Shown in pieces: positions 1-7,000 of a stretch of DNA of 7,525 nt. The first letter of the stretch is position 1, and every line of letters begins with the position of its first letter. The DNA comes from Chlamydiota bacterium (GTDB lineage: Bacteria > Chlamydiota > Chlamydiia > Chlamydiales > JAJFMI01), in contig JAJFMI010000169.1 in NCBI GenBank assembly GCA_021772235.1, positions 1-7,525 on the forward strand, written 5' to 3'. Both the position numbers and the translations under genes were made by a program. The notes under the pieces are model-generated. The model was not told the DNA's origin. It was given only the letters and a program-made list of their open reading frames with translations, and searched no databases.

Positions 1-205
1 CAACTTCACGCACATCAGCGCAAACTTTGAGCAAATCTCCCTCAAGAAGATGCCCCTGACCAGCAACAACAAGCGACAAAAGCAGCAGCTGATCTTCCGC
101 ATTAAAACCTGCGACCTTATCAACAAATGCATCATCGACAACCTCGCGCAGCATAGGAAGTTTATCCGAATAATCGCGTAAAAGTGGAAGAGAATCAATC
201 AGCAT
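1..205 (-). CDS. N-terminal part of an unrecognised protein, cut by the left edge
   Basis: An open frame on the minus strand starts with ATG at 205-203 and runs out of the window after 68 codons with no stop. The product begins MLIDSLPLLRDYSDKL and continues with a helical, leucine-rich and acidic stretch containing LLLLSLVVAGQGHLLEGD. I see no signal peptide. The segment ending in GQGHLL faintly recalls the N-terminal region of chlamydial UDP-sugar pyrophosphorylases (UDPGP family), but that is a weak impression and is not used as a name. No clear Shine-Dalgarno precedes the ATG. The frame shows the G/T-rich coding style of the other minus-strand gene, which supports it being a real gene. 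It is divergent from the SWIB gene, with 144 bases between the two starts. Confidence 0.6.
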   Translation of the reverse strand, partial: MLIDSLPLLRDYSDKLPMLREVVDDAFVDKVAGFNAEDQLLLLSLVVAGQGHLLEGDLLKVCADVREV

Positions 206-251
206 GAAACTACAAATTGCCAGCAAATAACCTAGATTGCAAGAAAACTTC

Positions 252-280
252 TAGAAACTCCGAGACAAATTCGCTATAAT
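252..280 (+). promoter_or_regulatory. sigma70-like promoter for the SWIB gene
   Basis: A perfect -10 box TATAAT (275-280) lies 17 bases after TAGAAA (252-257), which matches the -35 consensus at 4 of 6 positions. The predicted transcript starts near 287 and gives a leader of about 60 bases ending in AGGAGA (339-344), 5 bases before the SWIB ATG. The -35 box overlaps the 8-base palindrome TTCTAGAA (249-256), which could be an operator half but may be chance. Confidence 0.6.
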
Positions 281-349
281 GGGAGTTGACACGAAAATTA
301 GAAGACAGATACAAACAGTCTTTTAGTCCAATTACATCAGGAGAGACAG

Positions 350-613
350 ATGGCGAAAAAGGAAGCAACAAACAGCAAGTTCATGAAGCCAATGAAGCTG
401 AGTGAAAAATTACAGAAAATCATTGGCAAAGGCCCAATGCCAAGAACAGAAGTAACAAAAAAAATCTGGGAGTACATTAAAAAGCACGACCTCCAGAACC
501 CAAAAAACCGACGCAACATCCTTGCAGATGCAGCACTAAAAGACGTTTTTGGTGGAAAGAAAGAAGTGAGCATGTTTGAGATGACAAAACTACTAAACGA
601 ACACCTTTCTTAA
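350..613 (+). CDS. stand-alone SWIB/MDM2-domain protein
   Basis: This 87-residue, lysine-rich protein is almost entirely one SWIB (BAF60b/MDM2-like) domain. The recognisable parts are KLSEKLQKIIG (16-26), IWEYIKKHDLQNP (39-51) with the conserved Trp40, the D-x-x-L-x-x-VFG stretch (60-68) and the closing helix MFEMTKLLNEHL (75-86). SWIB domains are typical of eukaryotic chromatin remodellers. Among bacteria they are largely chlamydial, as a small separate protein of this size and as a fusion to topoisomerase I. A nucleoid or chromatin role has been proposed but not, to my knowledge, proven. The ATG has a strong Shine-Dalgarno (AGGAGA, 339-344) and its own promoter. A hairpin follows the stop, so it is probably a single-gene transcript. 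Family assignment is secure; the function is inferred. Confidence 0.93.
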   Translation: MAKKEATNSKFMKPMKLSEKLQKIIGKGPMPRTEVTKKIWEYIKKHDLQNPKNRRNILADAALKDVFGGKKEVSMFEMTKLLNEHLS

Positions 614-623
614 AAAAAATATT

Positions 624-647
624 TGGAGCCTCTTGCGGGAGGCTCCA
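624..647. terminator. strong hairpin between SWIB gene and ispD, likely terminator
   Basis: A perfect 9-bp stem pairs TGGAGCCTC (624-632) with GAGGCTCCA (639-647) around a 6-base loop. Its position just after the SWIB stop suggests termination of that transcript. However, the plus-strand 3' side reads CTCATGTGTT, not a T-run. Eight A residues lie on the left (612-619), so the classical stem-plus-U-tract arrangement exists for transcripts reading in the minus direction. It may work in both directions or mainly block antisense transcription. Confidence 0.6.
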
Positions 648-658
648 CTCATGTGTTA

Positions 659-680
659 GACTGTCTCCATGGAAACAGTC
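659..680 (+). promoter_or_regulatory. near-perfect palindrome centred on the ispD start codon
   Basis: GACTGT (659-664) and ACAGTC (675-680) are inverted copies flanking the palindromic core TCCATGGA (666-673), with one mismatched pair at 665/674. The ispD ATG (669-671) sits in the core and no Shine-Dalgarno is visible upstream. In RNA this could fold into a small hairpin with the ATG at its tip; in DNA it could be a protein-binding dyad. The regulatory role is inference only. Confidence 0.35.
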
Positions 681-1301
681 ACAGCGATCTTACTAGCCGG
701 AGGAAGAGGAACGCGCTTTGGAACAGCCATTCCAAAACAATTTCTACCCCTCGACGGCAAACCAATCGCCCTTCATAGCTACCACCTTTTTCAAAATATC
801 CCTTGGATCCACGAAATTATCGTCGTCGTTGACCCAGACTACGCCCACCTATTTCCTGACACCCCGCACGCAAAACCAGGCCTTCGCCGCCAAGATTCCG
901 TCAAAAACGCCCTCGCACTTGCCACCCATCCCCTTGTACTGATCCACGACGCCGCGCGCCCCTACACCACACACGCCGATTGCAATAAACTATATAAAGC
1001 CGCCCAAGAAAAAGGCGCCGTACTTTTAGCCACCCCAATCCAATCGACCATCAAACAAACCGGACAGAACAATCGCGTCCTGCGCACCATCCCCCGTGAA
1101 CACCTTTATGCCGCTGCCACACCCCAACTCATGCCCCGCGATCAACTAAAAAACGCCTTTGCCCGCTTTCCAAACCGCAATTTTACAGACGACACCTCAC
1201 TCCTTGAAGCAGCTGGATATTCCGTGCATATCGTACCCGGCGACCCATCCAACATAAAAATCACCACCCCCCACGACCTCCCCCATGTGCAAACGGTATA
1301 A
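669..1301 (+). CDS. ispD: 2-C-methyl-D-erythritol 4-phosphate cytidylyltransferase
   Basis: IspD joins CTP and 2-C-methyl-D-erythritol 4-phosphate into CDP-methylerythritol with release of pyrophosphate, the third step of the cytosolic MEP route to isoprenoids. At 210 residues it is slightly shorter than E. coli IspD (236). The CTP-binding loop LLAGGRGTRFG (8-18) is followed by PKQF with Lys23. Then come RRQDSV (73-78), HDAARP (93-98), ATPQLM (150-155), TDD (173-175) and NIKITTPHDL (195-204) with Lys197, which matches the conserved C-terminal substrate-binding lysine. All key motifs are present, so it should be active. The start at 669 leaves only seven residues before the loop, as usual for the family. 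No ribosome binding site is seen and the start codon lies inside a palindrome. Its 3' end overlaps truA. Third positions are rich in C. Confidence 0.95.
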   Translation: METVTAILLAGGRGTRFGTAIPKQFLPLDGKPIALHSYHLFQNIPWIHEIIVVVDPDYAHLFPDTPHAKPGLRRQDSVKNALALATHPLVLIHDAARPYTTHADCNKLYKAAQEKGAVLLATPIQSTIKQTGQNNRVLRTIPREHLYAAATPQLMPRDQLKNAFARFPNRNFTDDTSLLEAAGYSVHIVPGDPSNIKITTPHDLPHVQTV

Positions 1302-2019
1302 ATTCCTCATCTCCTACGACGGCACCAACTTTTCCGGCTGGCAAATCCAGCCGAACGCGCCAACGATCCAACAAACCATCGAAAAAGCCCTCCAGACAAT
1401 CCTAAAAAAGCGCACTCCTATCTACGGATCCGGACGAACAGACGCCGGCGTACACGCCCACGCACAAACCGCACACATCGACGCTGACATCCCCAACCTC
1501 GCCCAATTTCACCGCTCCCTCAACGGCATCCTCCCTCCAACAATCCGCATCCTCACCATCACACCAACCGAGCCCACCTTCCACTCCCGTTTTTCAGCCC
1601 GCCGCAAAATCTACCACTATCACCTGCATCTTGACCCCATCCTCTCACCCTTTAAAAGAGGCTACACACTACACATCCGTCATCCCTTTAATCAAACACT
1701 CCTTCAACAAGCACTCCCACACCTCACCGGCACACACGACTTTGCCGCATTTACAAACAAATCTGAAACACAAAAAAACACCACCCGCACCATCTACCGA
1801 ATAGAAGCTGTACCTGAGACAAACGGCCTTCGCTTAGAATTTGAAGGCGGCGGCTTTCTCTATAAAATGGTACGCAACATCACCGGAACACTACTTGACG
1901 TAGCGGCCGAAAAACTTCCTCCCAGCGCCATCCCCCAAATCCTCGCAACCCGCGACCGCCGCAAAGCGAGCCGCGCAGCAGCGCCGCACGCCCTATTCCT
2001 CGCATCCGTCCACTACTAA
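1285..2019 (+). CDS. truA: tRNA pseudouridine(38-40) synthase TruA
   Basis: TruA isomerises uridines 38, 39 and 40 in the anticodon arm of many tRNAs. The 244-residue product is within the family range. Motifs in order are SYDGTNFSGWQ (10-20), the catalytic loop GSGRTDAGVHA (48-58) with nucleophile Asp53, RKIYHYHL (107-114) with the conserved active-site Tyr110, GTHDFAAF (149-156), FLYKMVRNITGTL (191-203) and the AAAPHALFLASV tail (231-242). The ATG lies inside the end of ispD, with a 17-base overlap in another frame and no Shine-Dalgarno, so translation is probably coupled to ispD. Order ispD-truA is shared with Chlamydia. The gene is very C-rich and G-poor on the plus strand. No clear terminator follows; only a weak AT stem (2027-2032 with 2042-2047) is visible. 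Confidence 0.96.
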   Translation: MCKRYKFLISYDGTNFSGWQIQPNAPTIQQTIEKALQTILKKRTPIYGSGRTDAGVHAHAQTAHIDADIPNLAQFHRSLNGILPPTIRILTITPTEPTFHSRFSARRKIYHYHLHLDPILSPFKRGYTLHIRHPFNQTLLQQALPHLTGTHDFAAFTNKSETQKNTTRTIYRIEAVPETNGLRLEFEGGGFLYKMVRNITGTLLDVAAEKLPPSAIPQILATRDRRKASRAAAPHALFLASVHY

Positions 2020-2093
2020 AAAAAACAAAATTCCTATTGCAAATTTTTCATCAAACCTAAAAAATAGTCCCAAAAGCCAAAACAGGAGTTATC

Positions 2094-2405
2094 ATGATCA
2101 ATTTTTTCAAAGACCACCCTTTTGCAACAGGAACAGCGATCACAAGCTTCACAATCGGACCAGCTACCACATGCGCACAAACATCCAACTGGTACCTACA
2201 TGACAAAGCGCAAATCCGAATCAACAGAGCAATTCTAAATAGTGGGGGTATTACCCGCACAGAAAGAAAATCGCTAGTAAATCATACACTTAGGAGAGTC
2301 GCAAAAACTGCAACCCTTGAAACAGTTGGTAAAGCCGCAAAAACCGTAAGACAGGGCTCCTTGATTCTATTAGTTTGTATAGCAGTGAACGATTATTTTA
2401 AATAA
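2094..2405 (+). CDS. small protein of unknown function, first of a tandem paralogous pair
   Basis: This 103-residue product does not match any family I know. It aligns without a single gap to the product of the next gene, with about 42 identical residues of 103 by my count. The most conserved part is SNWYL-xx-KAQ-x-RINRAIL-x-SGGI (residues 31-53), then ER (57-58) and KT-xx-LET-xx-K (71-80). The start MI-x-F-x-K-x-HP is shared too. The middle is basic. Residues about 10-30 and 88-98 (SLILLVCIAV) are hydrophobic, so membrane association is possible but uncertain. AGGAG (2084-2088) lies 5 bases before the ATG, which supports translation. No convincing promoter was found in the 74 bases after truA, so readthrough is possible. 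Conservation of the pair as protein argues that both are real genes. Confidence 0.8.
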   Translation: MINFFKDHPFATGTAITSFTIGPATTCAQTSNWYLHDKAQIRINRAILNSGGITRTERKSLVNHTLRRVAKTATLETVGKAAKTVRQGSLILLVCIAVNDYFK

Positions 2406-2425
2406 ACAGAAGAGATTTGTTTATT
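2401..2425 (+). other. AT-rich inverted repeat after the first small gene
   Basis: AATAAACA (2401-2408), which includes the stop codon of the upstream gene, is the inverted copy of TGTTTATT (2418-2425), with a 9-base loop between them. The stem is weak and no clean T-run follows, so it is at best a poor terminator. It lies just upstream of the predicted promoter of the second small gene. Confidence 0.3.
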
Positions 2426-2426
2426 G

Positions 2427-2455
2427 TTGATTATTTAATCCATAATTAATAAAAT
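2427..2455 (+). promoter_or_regulatory. possible sigma70-like promoter of the second small gene
   Basis: TTGATT (2427-2432, 4 of 6 to the -35 consensus), a 17-base spacer and TAAAAT (2450-2455, 5 of 6 to the -10 consensus) precede the gene at 2480. The transcript would start near 2462 and leave an 18-base leader holding the ribosome binding site. An alternative -10, CATAAT, sits at 2441-2446. The surrounding DNA is very AT-rich, so chance matches are likely. Confidence 0.4.
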
Positions 2456-2479
2456 AAACCTCTAACAAAAGAGGTAGAA

Positions 2480-2797
2480 ATGATCTCATTCACAAAAAAT
2501 CATCCCCTAGCATCAACATTCGCTTTCTCAGGCATAGCAGTAAAATTTTCAGCAAATATGGGAATCTCATCCAACTGGTATTTGAGAAATAAAGCACAGT
2601 TGCGAATTAACCGTGCCATCCTTCAAAGCGGTGGAATATCGGCTTCTGAAAGACAACTACTAGAAAGATGCACAGCAACAAGAGCATTGAAAACATCAGC
2701 ATTAGAAACAATGGTAAAATCTTCAAGATATTTTCGAAATTTTTCAATATTATTTTTTACATTAGCGACCACAAGCAATTATATAAAAAATAATTAA
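2480..2797 (+). CDS. small protein of unknown function, second of a tandem paralogous pair
   Basis: This 105-residue product is a diverged copy of its upstream neighbour. The same SNWYL-xx-KAQ-x-RINRAIL-x-SGGI block occupies residues 31-53, the same positions, and KT-xx-LET-xx-K recurs at 71-80. The N-terminal hydrophobic stretch (about 10-30) and the C-terminal one (ILFFTLATT, 90-98) are kept in character but not in sequence, which fits membrane-facing or buried segments around a conserved basic core. GAGG (2471-2474) stands 5 bases before the ATG. I do not recognise the family and assign no function. The gene is more AT-rich than its upstream copy, and 63 bases separate it from the SDR gene. 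The two paralogs and the SDR may form one accessory unit, but only proximity and composition suggest this. Confidence 0.8.
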   Translation: MISFTKNHPLASTFAFSGIAVKFSANMGISSNWYLRNKAQLRINRAILQSGGISASERQLLERCTATRALKTSALETMVKSSRYFRNFSILFFTLATTSNYIKNN

Positions 2798-2800
2798 ACG

Positions 2801-2829
2801 TTGAAATAAAACAGGATAAATGAAACAAT
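2801..2829 (+). promoter_or_regulatory. weak candidate promoter for the SDR gene
   Basis: TTGAAA (2801-2806) followed after 17 bases by AACAAT (2824-2829, 4 of 6 to the -10 consensus) lies in the 63-base gap before the SDR gene. The match is weak and the region is AT-rich. Transcription from the upstream small gene is an equally good explanation, since no terminator separates them. Confidence 0.22.
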
Positions 2830-2860
2830 TATCTTAAACTAATACGGATTTCATTTAATT

Positions 2861-4075
2861 ATGATAAAAAATTTATCCAAACCAGTATTTGCGACACCTT
2901 TTTATAGACACCTTTCGACTAGCTCCAACCCAACACCCATATTATGGGTAAACGGAGGAACTTCAGACATTGCATCAGCAATTATTGAAAGAGCCGTAAA
3001 CCAAAAATTTAGAGTGTTTAGCGCTGCACGCAAAATCCCGAATAATAAAAACAGACGGGTAGAATATGTTGAGCTAGCAAACAACGCAACGTTTGATATT
3101 GAAAAAATGCAGCACTTATTCGATGACCATCTATTGGTGCATCCTAATCAAGATCTCACAGTAGTAAATGCAGTGGGGGGAGCACATCCCACAAGAGATA
3201 CAGACCTAAGAAAATTAAACATAGATTCTGTTTATACAGTTGCAACAGCTCTTGACAACCATTTAGAAAATAAGGAGTACAAAGCGCGCTCAAACTTTGT
3301 ACAACTATCATCAGCCGCAGCAAACTGGTTATCAGACGAATATGGGTTAACGAAAAGAGAAGCCGATGAGCTGCTACTGAAAAACACCTCTTTTCAAAAC
3401 ATACAAAATTTATATGTTTTTCGCATTGGTTACGCTGTTCAAAGTTTGGACAGATTAACAAGAAACCTTACTTCTCATGCGATGTCACCAGAACAGCTAG
3501 CAAGACACTCACTTGTAATACCAATTATTTATCATAATGGACAAGAACCAAATTTTCACCCAGTAAACATGACAGACATTGAAGAGGCAGCATTGAATGT
3601 GCGCCGCTTCCTGACCTCGAATAAAAATCGAATAATAATTAATGCAGTAGGGCAAGAAGAGTTCACCTGTACAGAATTTTTAAGAGCATACACTGAAATG
3701 CTTGGCGTACCATTTATTCCAATGCCCGTCAGCTCAGATGAATTTGATGTTTTTGCAAAATATTTTCCATATGGACACATCGCAGGCTACGCAGCAGAAT
3801 ATGCAAAACTAGAAAAAGAAACCCAACTAGACACAGATAATTTTCGAAAATTGCTAGGTAGAGAACTTACACCATTAAGTCATGTAGCAAAAAACATTGA
3901 ATTATCAGAAGTTTTTATTCCGAATCCATTTATGAAATACATACCAAGGGTAGTCAAAACAATACTTACCTCCAGAGAAGCACAAAAAAATGCACTCCCA
4001 ACACTACTTTCTACCAGCTATAGAGCGATGAAAACCTACCTCCGAGCAAAACTTGGTCTGAAGAAAAACAGATGA
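2861..4075 (+). CDS. SDR-type NAD(P)-dependent oxidoreductase with unusual N-terminal extension
   Basis: The 404-residue product contains a Rossmann domain of the short-chain dehydrogenase/reductase superfamily. The dinucleotide loop is VNGGTSDIASA (30-40), in the form seen in SDRs with GATSDIG-like loops. NAVGG (103-107) stands in for the NNAG motif. Ser150/Ser151, Tyr161 and Lys165 (YGLTK) make an intact catalytic set, and FRIG (187-190) resembles the post-catalytic FRxG strand of extended SDRs. Residues about 230-290 (HPVNMTDIEEA, then EFTCTEFLRAY) resemble the C-terminal half of extended or NDUFA9-like SDRs. The last 110 residues have no assignment. The substrate is unknown. The first 26 residues carry no acidic residue and resemble a mitochondrial presequence. 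No ATG, GTG or TTG in frame offers a shorter start before the Rossmann loop. TAA at 2840-2842 closes the frame upstream, and no Shine-Dalgarno is visible. The 3' end overlaps the convergent large gene. Confidence 0.85.
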   Translation: MIKNLSKPVFATPFYRHLSTSSNPTPILWVNGGTSDIASAIIERAVNQKFRVFSAARKIPNNKNRRVEYVELANNATFDIEKMQHLFDDHLLVHPNQDLTVVNAVGGAHPTRDTDLRKLNIDSVYTVATALDNHLENKEYKARSNFVQLSSAAANWLSDEYGLTKREADELLLKNTSFQNIQNLYVFRIGYAVQSLDRLTRNLTSHAMSPEQLARHSLVIPIIYHNGQEPNFHPVNMTDIEEAALNVRRFLTSNKNRIIINAVGQEEFTCTEFLRAYTEMLGVPFIPMPVSSDEFDVFAKYFPYGHIAGYAAEYAKLEKETQLDTDNFRKLLGRELTPLSHVAKNIELSEVFIPNPFMKYIPRVVKTILTSREAQKNALPTLLSTSYRAMKTYLRAKLGLKKNR

Positions 4076-7000
4076 ATAGATTCAGGTTTTTTCCCATCAC
4101 GGAAAACACCAGCATTAATGTGATTGATACGAGGACCATTTCCCCAAACATGGATTTCAGGCCCGTGAAAAAACCCTGCAAAATCGAGAACATCAGCATA
4201 TCTCTCACGCCCCATTTCCCAAAGTAAAAGCGCAACAATCCTAGCCTCACCCTCATTTTCTAAAACCAAATCGTACATACCATCCGAACGTTTACCGGCA
4301 TGAACAGCATCAATAACATTGCAAGTCAAATGAACAAGCTGCCAAAAACGCTTCCCCTTATCACACTCCACTTTTGGCATCTTTTTCACAAGAGAGGCAT
4401 AGTGCTCAGCATGATCCACCTTTTTCTCAAGCTCCTGGACAAACCTCTTACGCACCTTATCAGAAACCTTAGGTAGATCTCTCATCACAGCCTTAGAATC
4501 TTTAACATAATCAGCAACCAAACTCCCACGACCTTCAACCCATTGAATAAAACTCTCATCTTGCGAGTAATCAGGAGCTTCATCGCGTACAAGAGCAGAC
4601 TTATCAAGACGCGCCCTTACAATCTCCACCTCTCTCTCAACAATCCCCTGAATACACATAAAATTATGAGGAGAAGAAAGAGGAATCAACCACCCCTGAT
4701 CAGGCGCCGTAGAATCTAATTCCGTATTAACCCTACCTGCATTACGCAAATCCGAAACATCCATCAACCTCAAACCCTCTAAACGAGCTAAATAGACCTC
4801 ATCATCCTCCCCAAATCTAGGACCAATAAATAGAGAACAGAAATCTTCAATCTCTTCCCTTGAAAGATCCCATTTAGGAATCGCAAGAGGGTGCCTAACA
4901 CCATCCCTAGCAACAATAGAAAAAGCCAAACGACACAAATCTTCATGTAGAGGAGAAGAAAACTGAGAAGGAAAAGAAGAGAACACCCCCCTCTGATCAT
5001 AAAGCGCCTTAACTAAACAAATAGCGTGCAGAGCAATAAAGTCTATTCCGCAACCTAAAATCTCCTCCCAATCCTTGAAAAACCCATCAAGCTTCTCACC
5101 TACACCATTCCAGTCCTCATTATGAAAAAGCTCCCAAACATTAGCAGCATCCCAGACACCTCCAATAGAAACAGCTAAAGAAAATTGATCGAGCCATCGA
5201 TAACCCAACTCACTTAACTCCTCCTTCCCCTTACAAGGAACAACACCCTCAAGCAAATTAGAAAAAAACAACCGAGTAATAGCAGGCCTTGCATCCTTTG
5301 GCACAAGAACATTGTGCGTTAAAAGCCACCTGAAAAACCCCATAACAACATCAATATTCTTTTCGGATTCCATACGCATGAGGAAAGCCCTCATAAACGG
5401 AGGGAAAACAGGAGAGCCATCGACAGGCAATCCTTGAAGAAAACCCAATAAATCCGCAGAAACAAAAGCACCAGAGCGAATAAAGAGCGGAGAAACATCA
5501 TTCAACCTTCTCCATAAAAGAGCATCTAAAACGGAAACACTAGAATTATGACGCAAACGCATAGAGTTTCTGTGAATAGAGAACACACATTTTTCTTTTT
5601 CAGGATAAGTAATAAGACCAGAAACAGAAAAGACAACACCCTCATCACTTTCTTCAGCAATATCTTTATAAGCAGAGAGATCAGCGCCGCGGCCACGCAA
5701 TTCTTGATAACATCTCGTGCTAAACAAACTATATAAACGGAAAAGAAACTGCACCTTCACCGTAGAGTCCTCGACAAAAACATCGAGCCGTTTTTCCACC
5801 ACAGATAAAGCGAGATCCGCCCAAACAAGATCAGCATCCGGAGACCTTAAATACTCTAAAAACCTCTCATGAAAAACCTCCATCTTCTTCTTAACAGAAG
5901 CCAACTCTTCCACGCGAAAAAGAGCAATAAGAGCCTTTAAAACCGAAACCTCAATAAACTCCTCATCCTGAGGCCTTGCTTTTTTACCATCAACCTTCCT
6001 TATTAACCAGTAAACATTTCTGGCGCCCACATGTTCAAAAGCCCAATCAACTAGATACCCCATAAATCCAGACAATTTAATAGCAGATACTAAATCCCCC
6101 CGTTGCAAATCTAACAGAGCCATAAACATATAAGGCCTTTTATCAGAAATATGGTAACATTTAGCCCTCGAAAAACACCCATACGCCTTCTCAAAGTCTC
6201 CATAGAAAGCAGAAGAAAGGCCCAATTCCAAACAATTAGAAAAGTGGTCCCGAGCGACAAGTTCTTCCTGAATCCTATCAGGCAAACACACCATTTCAGA
6301 TTTATTGAGAGCGTTCGTAACCGCAAAAACAGCCCACTCAGAAGGAAACCTTTTTTCTATAAGAGCAACGAAAGAAGAGTAATCTTCAAAACGAACAACA
6401 TTTCGTTGAATAAGAATTGTTAAAAGAACATTGAGAGTGAGCAGAGGAGAAATCTCGAAAGCGCCATCCACTAACTCCTCAGCCAAGCGGGGATAAATAC
6501 GAGACAAAAAAGACACCCACATAAAAGCAGAATAATAAGGCTTAAAACTGGAAGGACAAAGAGAAATAGCCTTTAAAAGAGAGCGCAAATCCCCCTTCTT
6601 ACCCTCTTCTAGCAAACGTTCAAACTCCCGCTCTTTCCTACCCAAACGCCTCTCGGCAGAAGCCTTCCCCTCTAAAACCTTTGCCTTCTCCACAGCAGAC
6701 TGAGCATATCGCTCACTCCCCTGTCCATCGTGAAGTTCCTCTTCAATAATTGCGCATGTTTCTTTCATCCCCCTTTTTTGAATCGAAAGAGATTCTATAG
6801 AACAAAAATCTCCTGCAGACTTTTGATGAGCAAAAGCCATCGAGTGGAAACCGTGTTCGGATAAATTCTTCGCAACAGCATGATTCATTTCAGCAACCTG
6901 ATCTTGAGAAAGAGCTAACTCCAACTCCCCACTTTTAGGATCAAAACCTTCAATCCTGCAAGGACCTAAAGAGAACTGAAATGAGCGAGTGGATTGCAAA

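Noticed and set aside
249..256. TTCTAGAA palindrome as an operator or CIRCE-like heat-shock element
   Set aside because: It is only 8 bases long and does not match the CIRCE arms; it is mentioned only as overlapping the -35 box.
2027..2047. AT stem after truA as an intrinsic terminator
   Set aside because: Six A/T pairs with a 9-base loop are too weak, and the T-run is part of the stem.
3156..3461. Minus-strand open frame of 101 codons within the SDR gene
   Set aside because: It is antisense to a domain-supported gene and shows no family motif; the SDR catalytic motifs on the plus strand decide the matter.
4011..4256. Minus-strand frame of 81 codons near the end of the large gene
   Set aside because: It overlaps the large gene in a different frame of the same strand and has no support beyond length.
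5548..5736. Open frame of 62 codons on the plus strand
   Set aside because: It lies wholly antisense to the large gene and its product has the low-complexity look of a shadow frame.
6151..6423. Open frame of 90 codons on the plus strand inside the large minus gene
   Set aside because: It is antisense to a confident gene, has no ribosome binding site or recognisable motif, and long empty frames are expected from the strong base skew.
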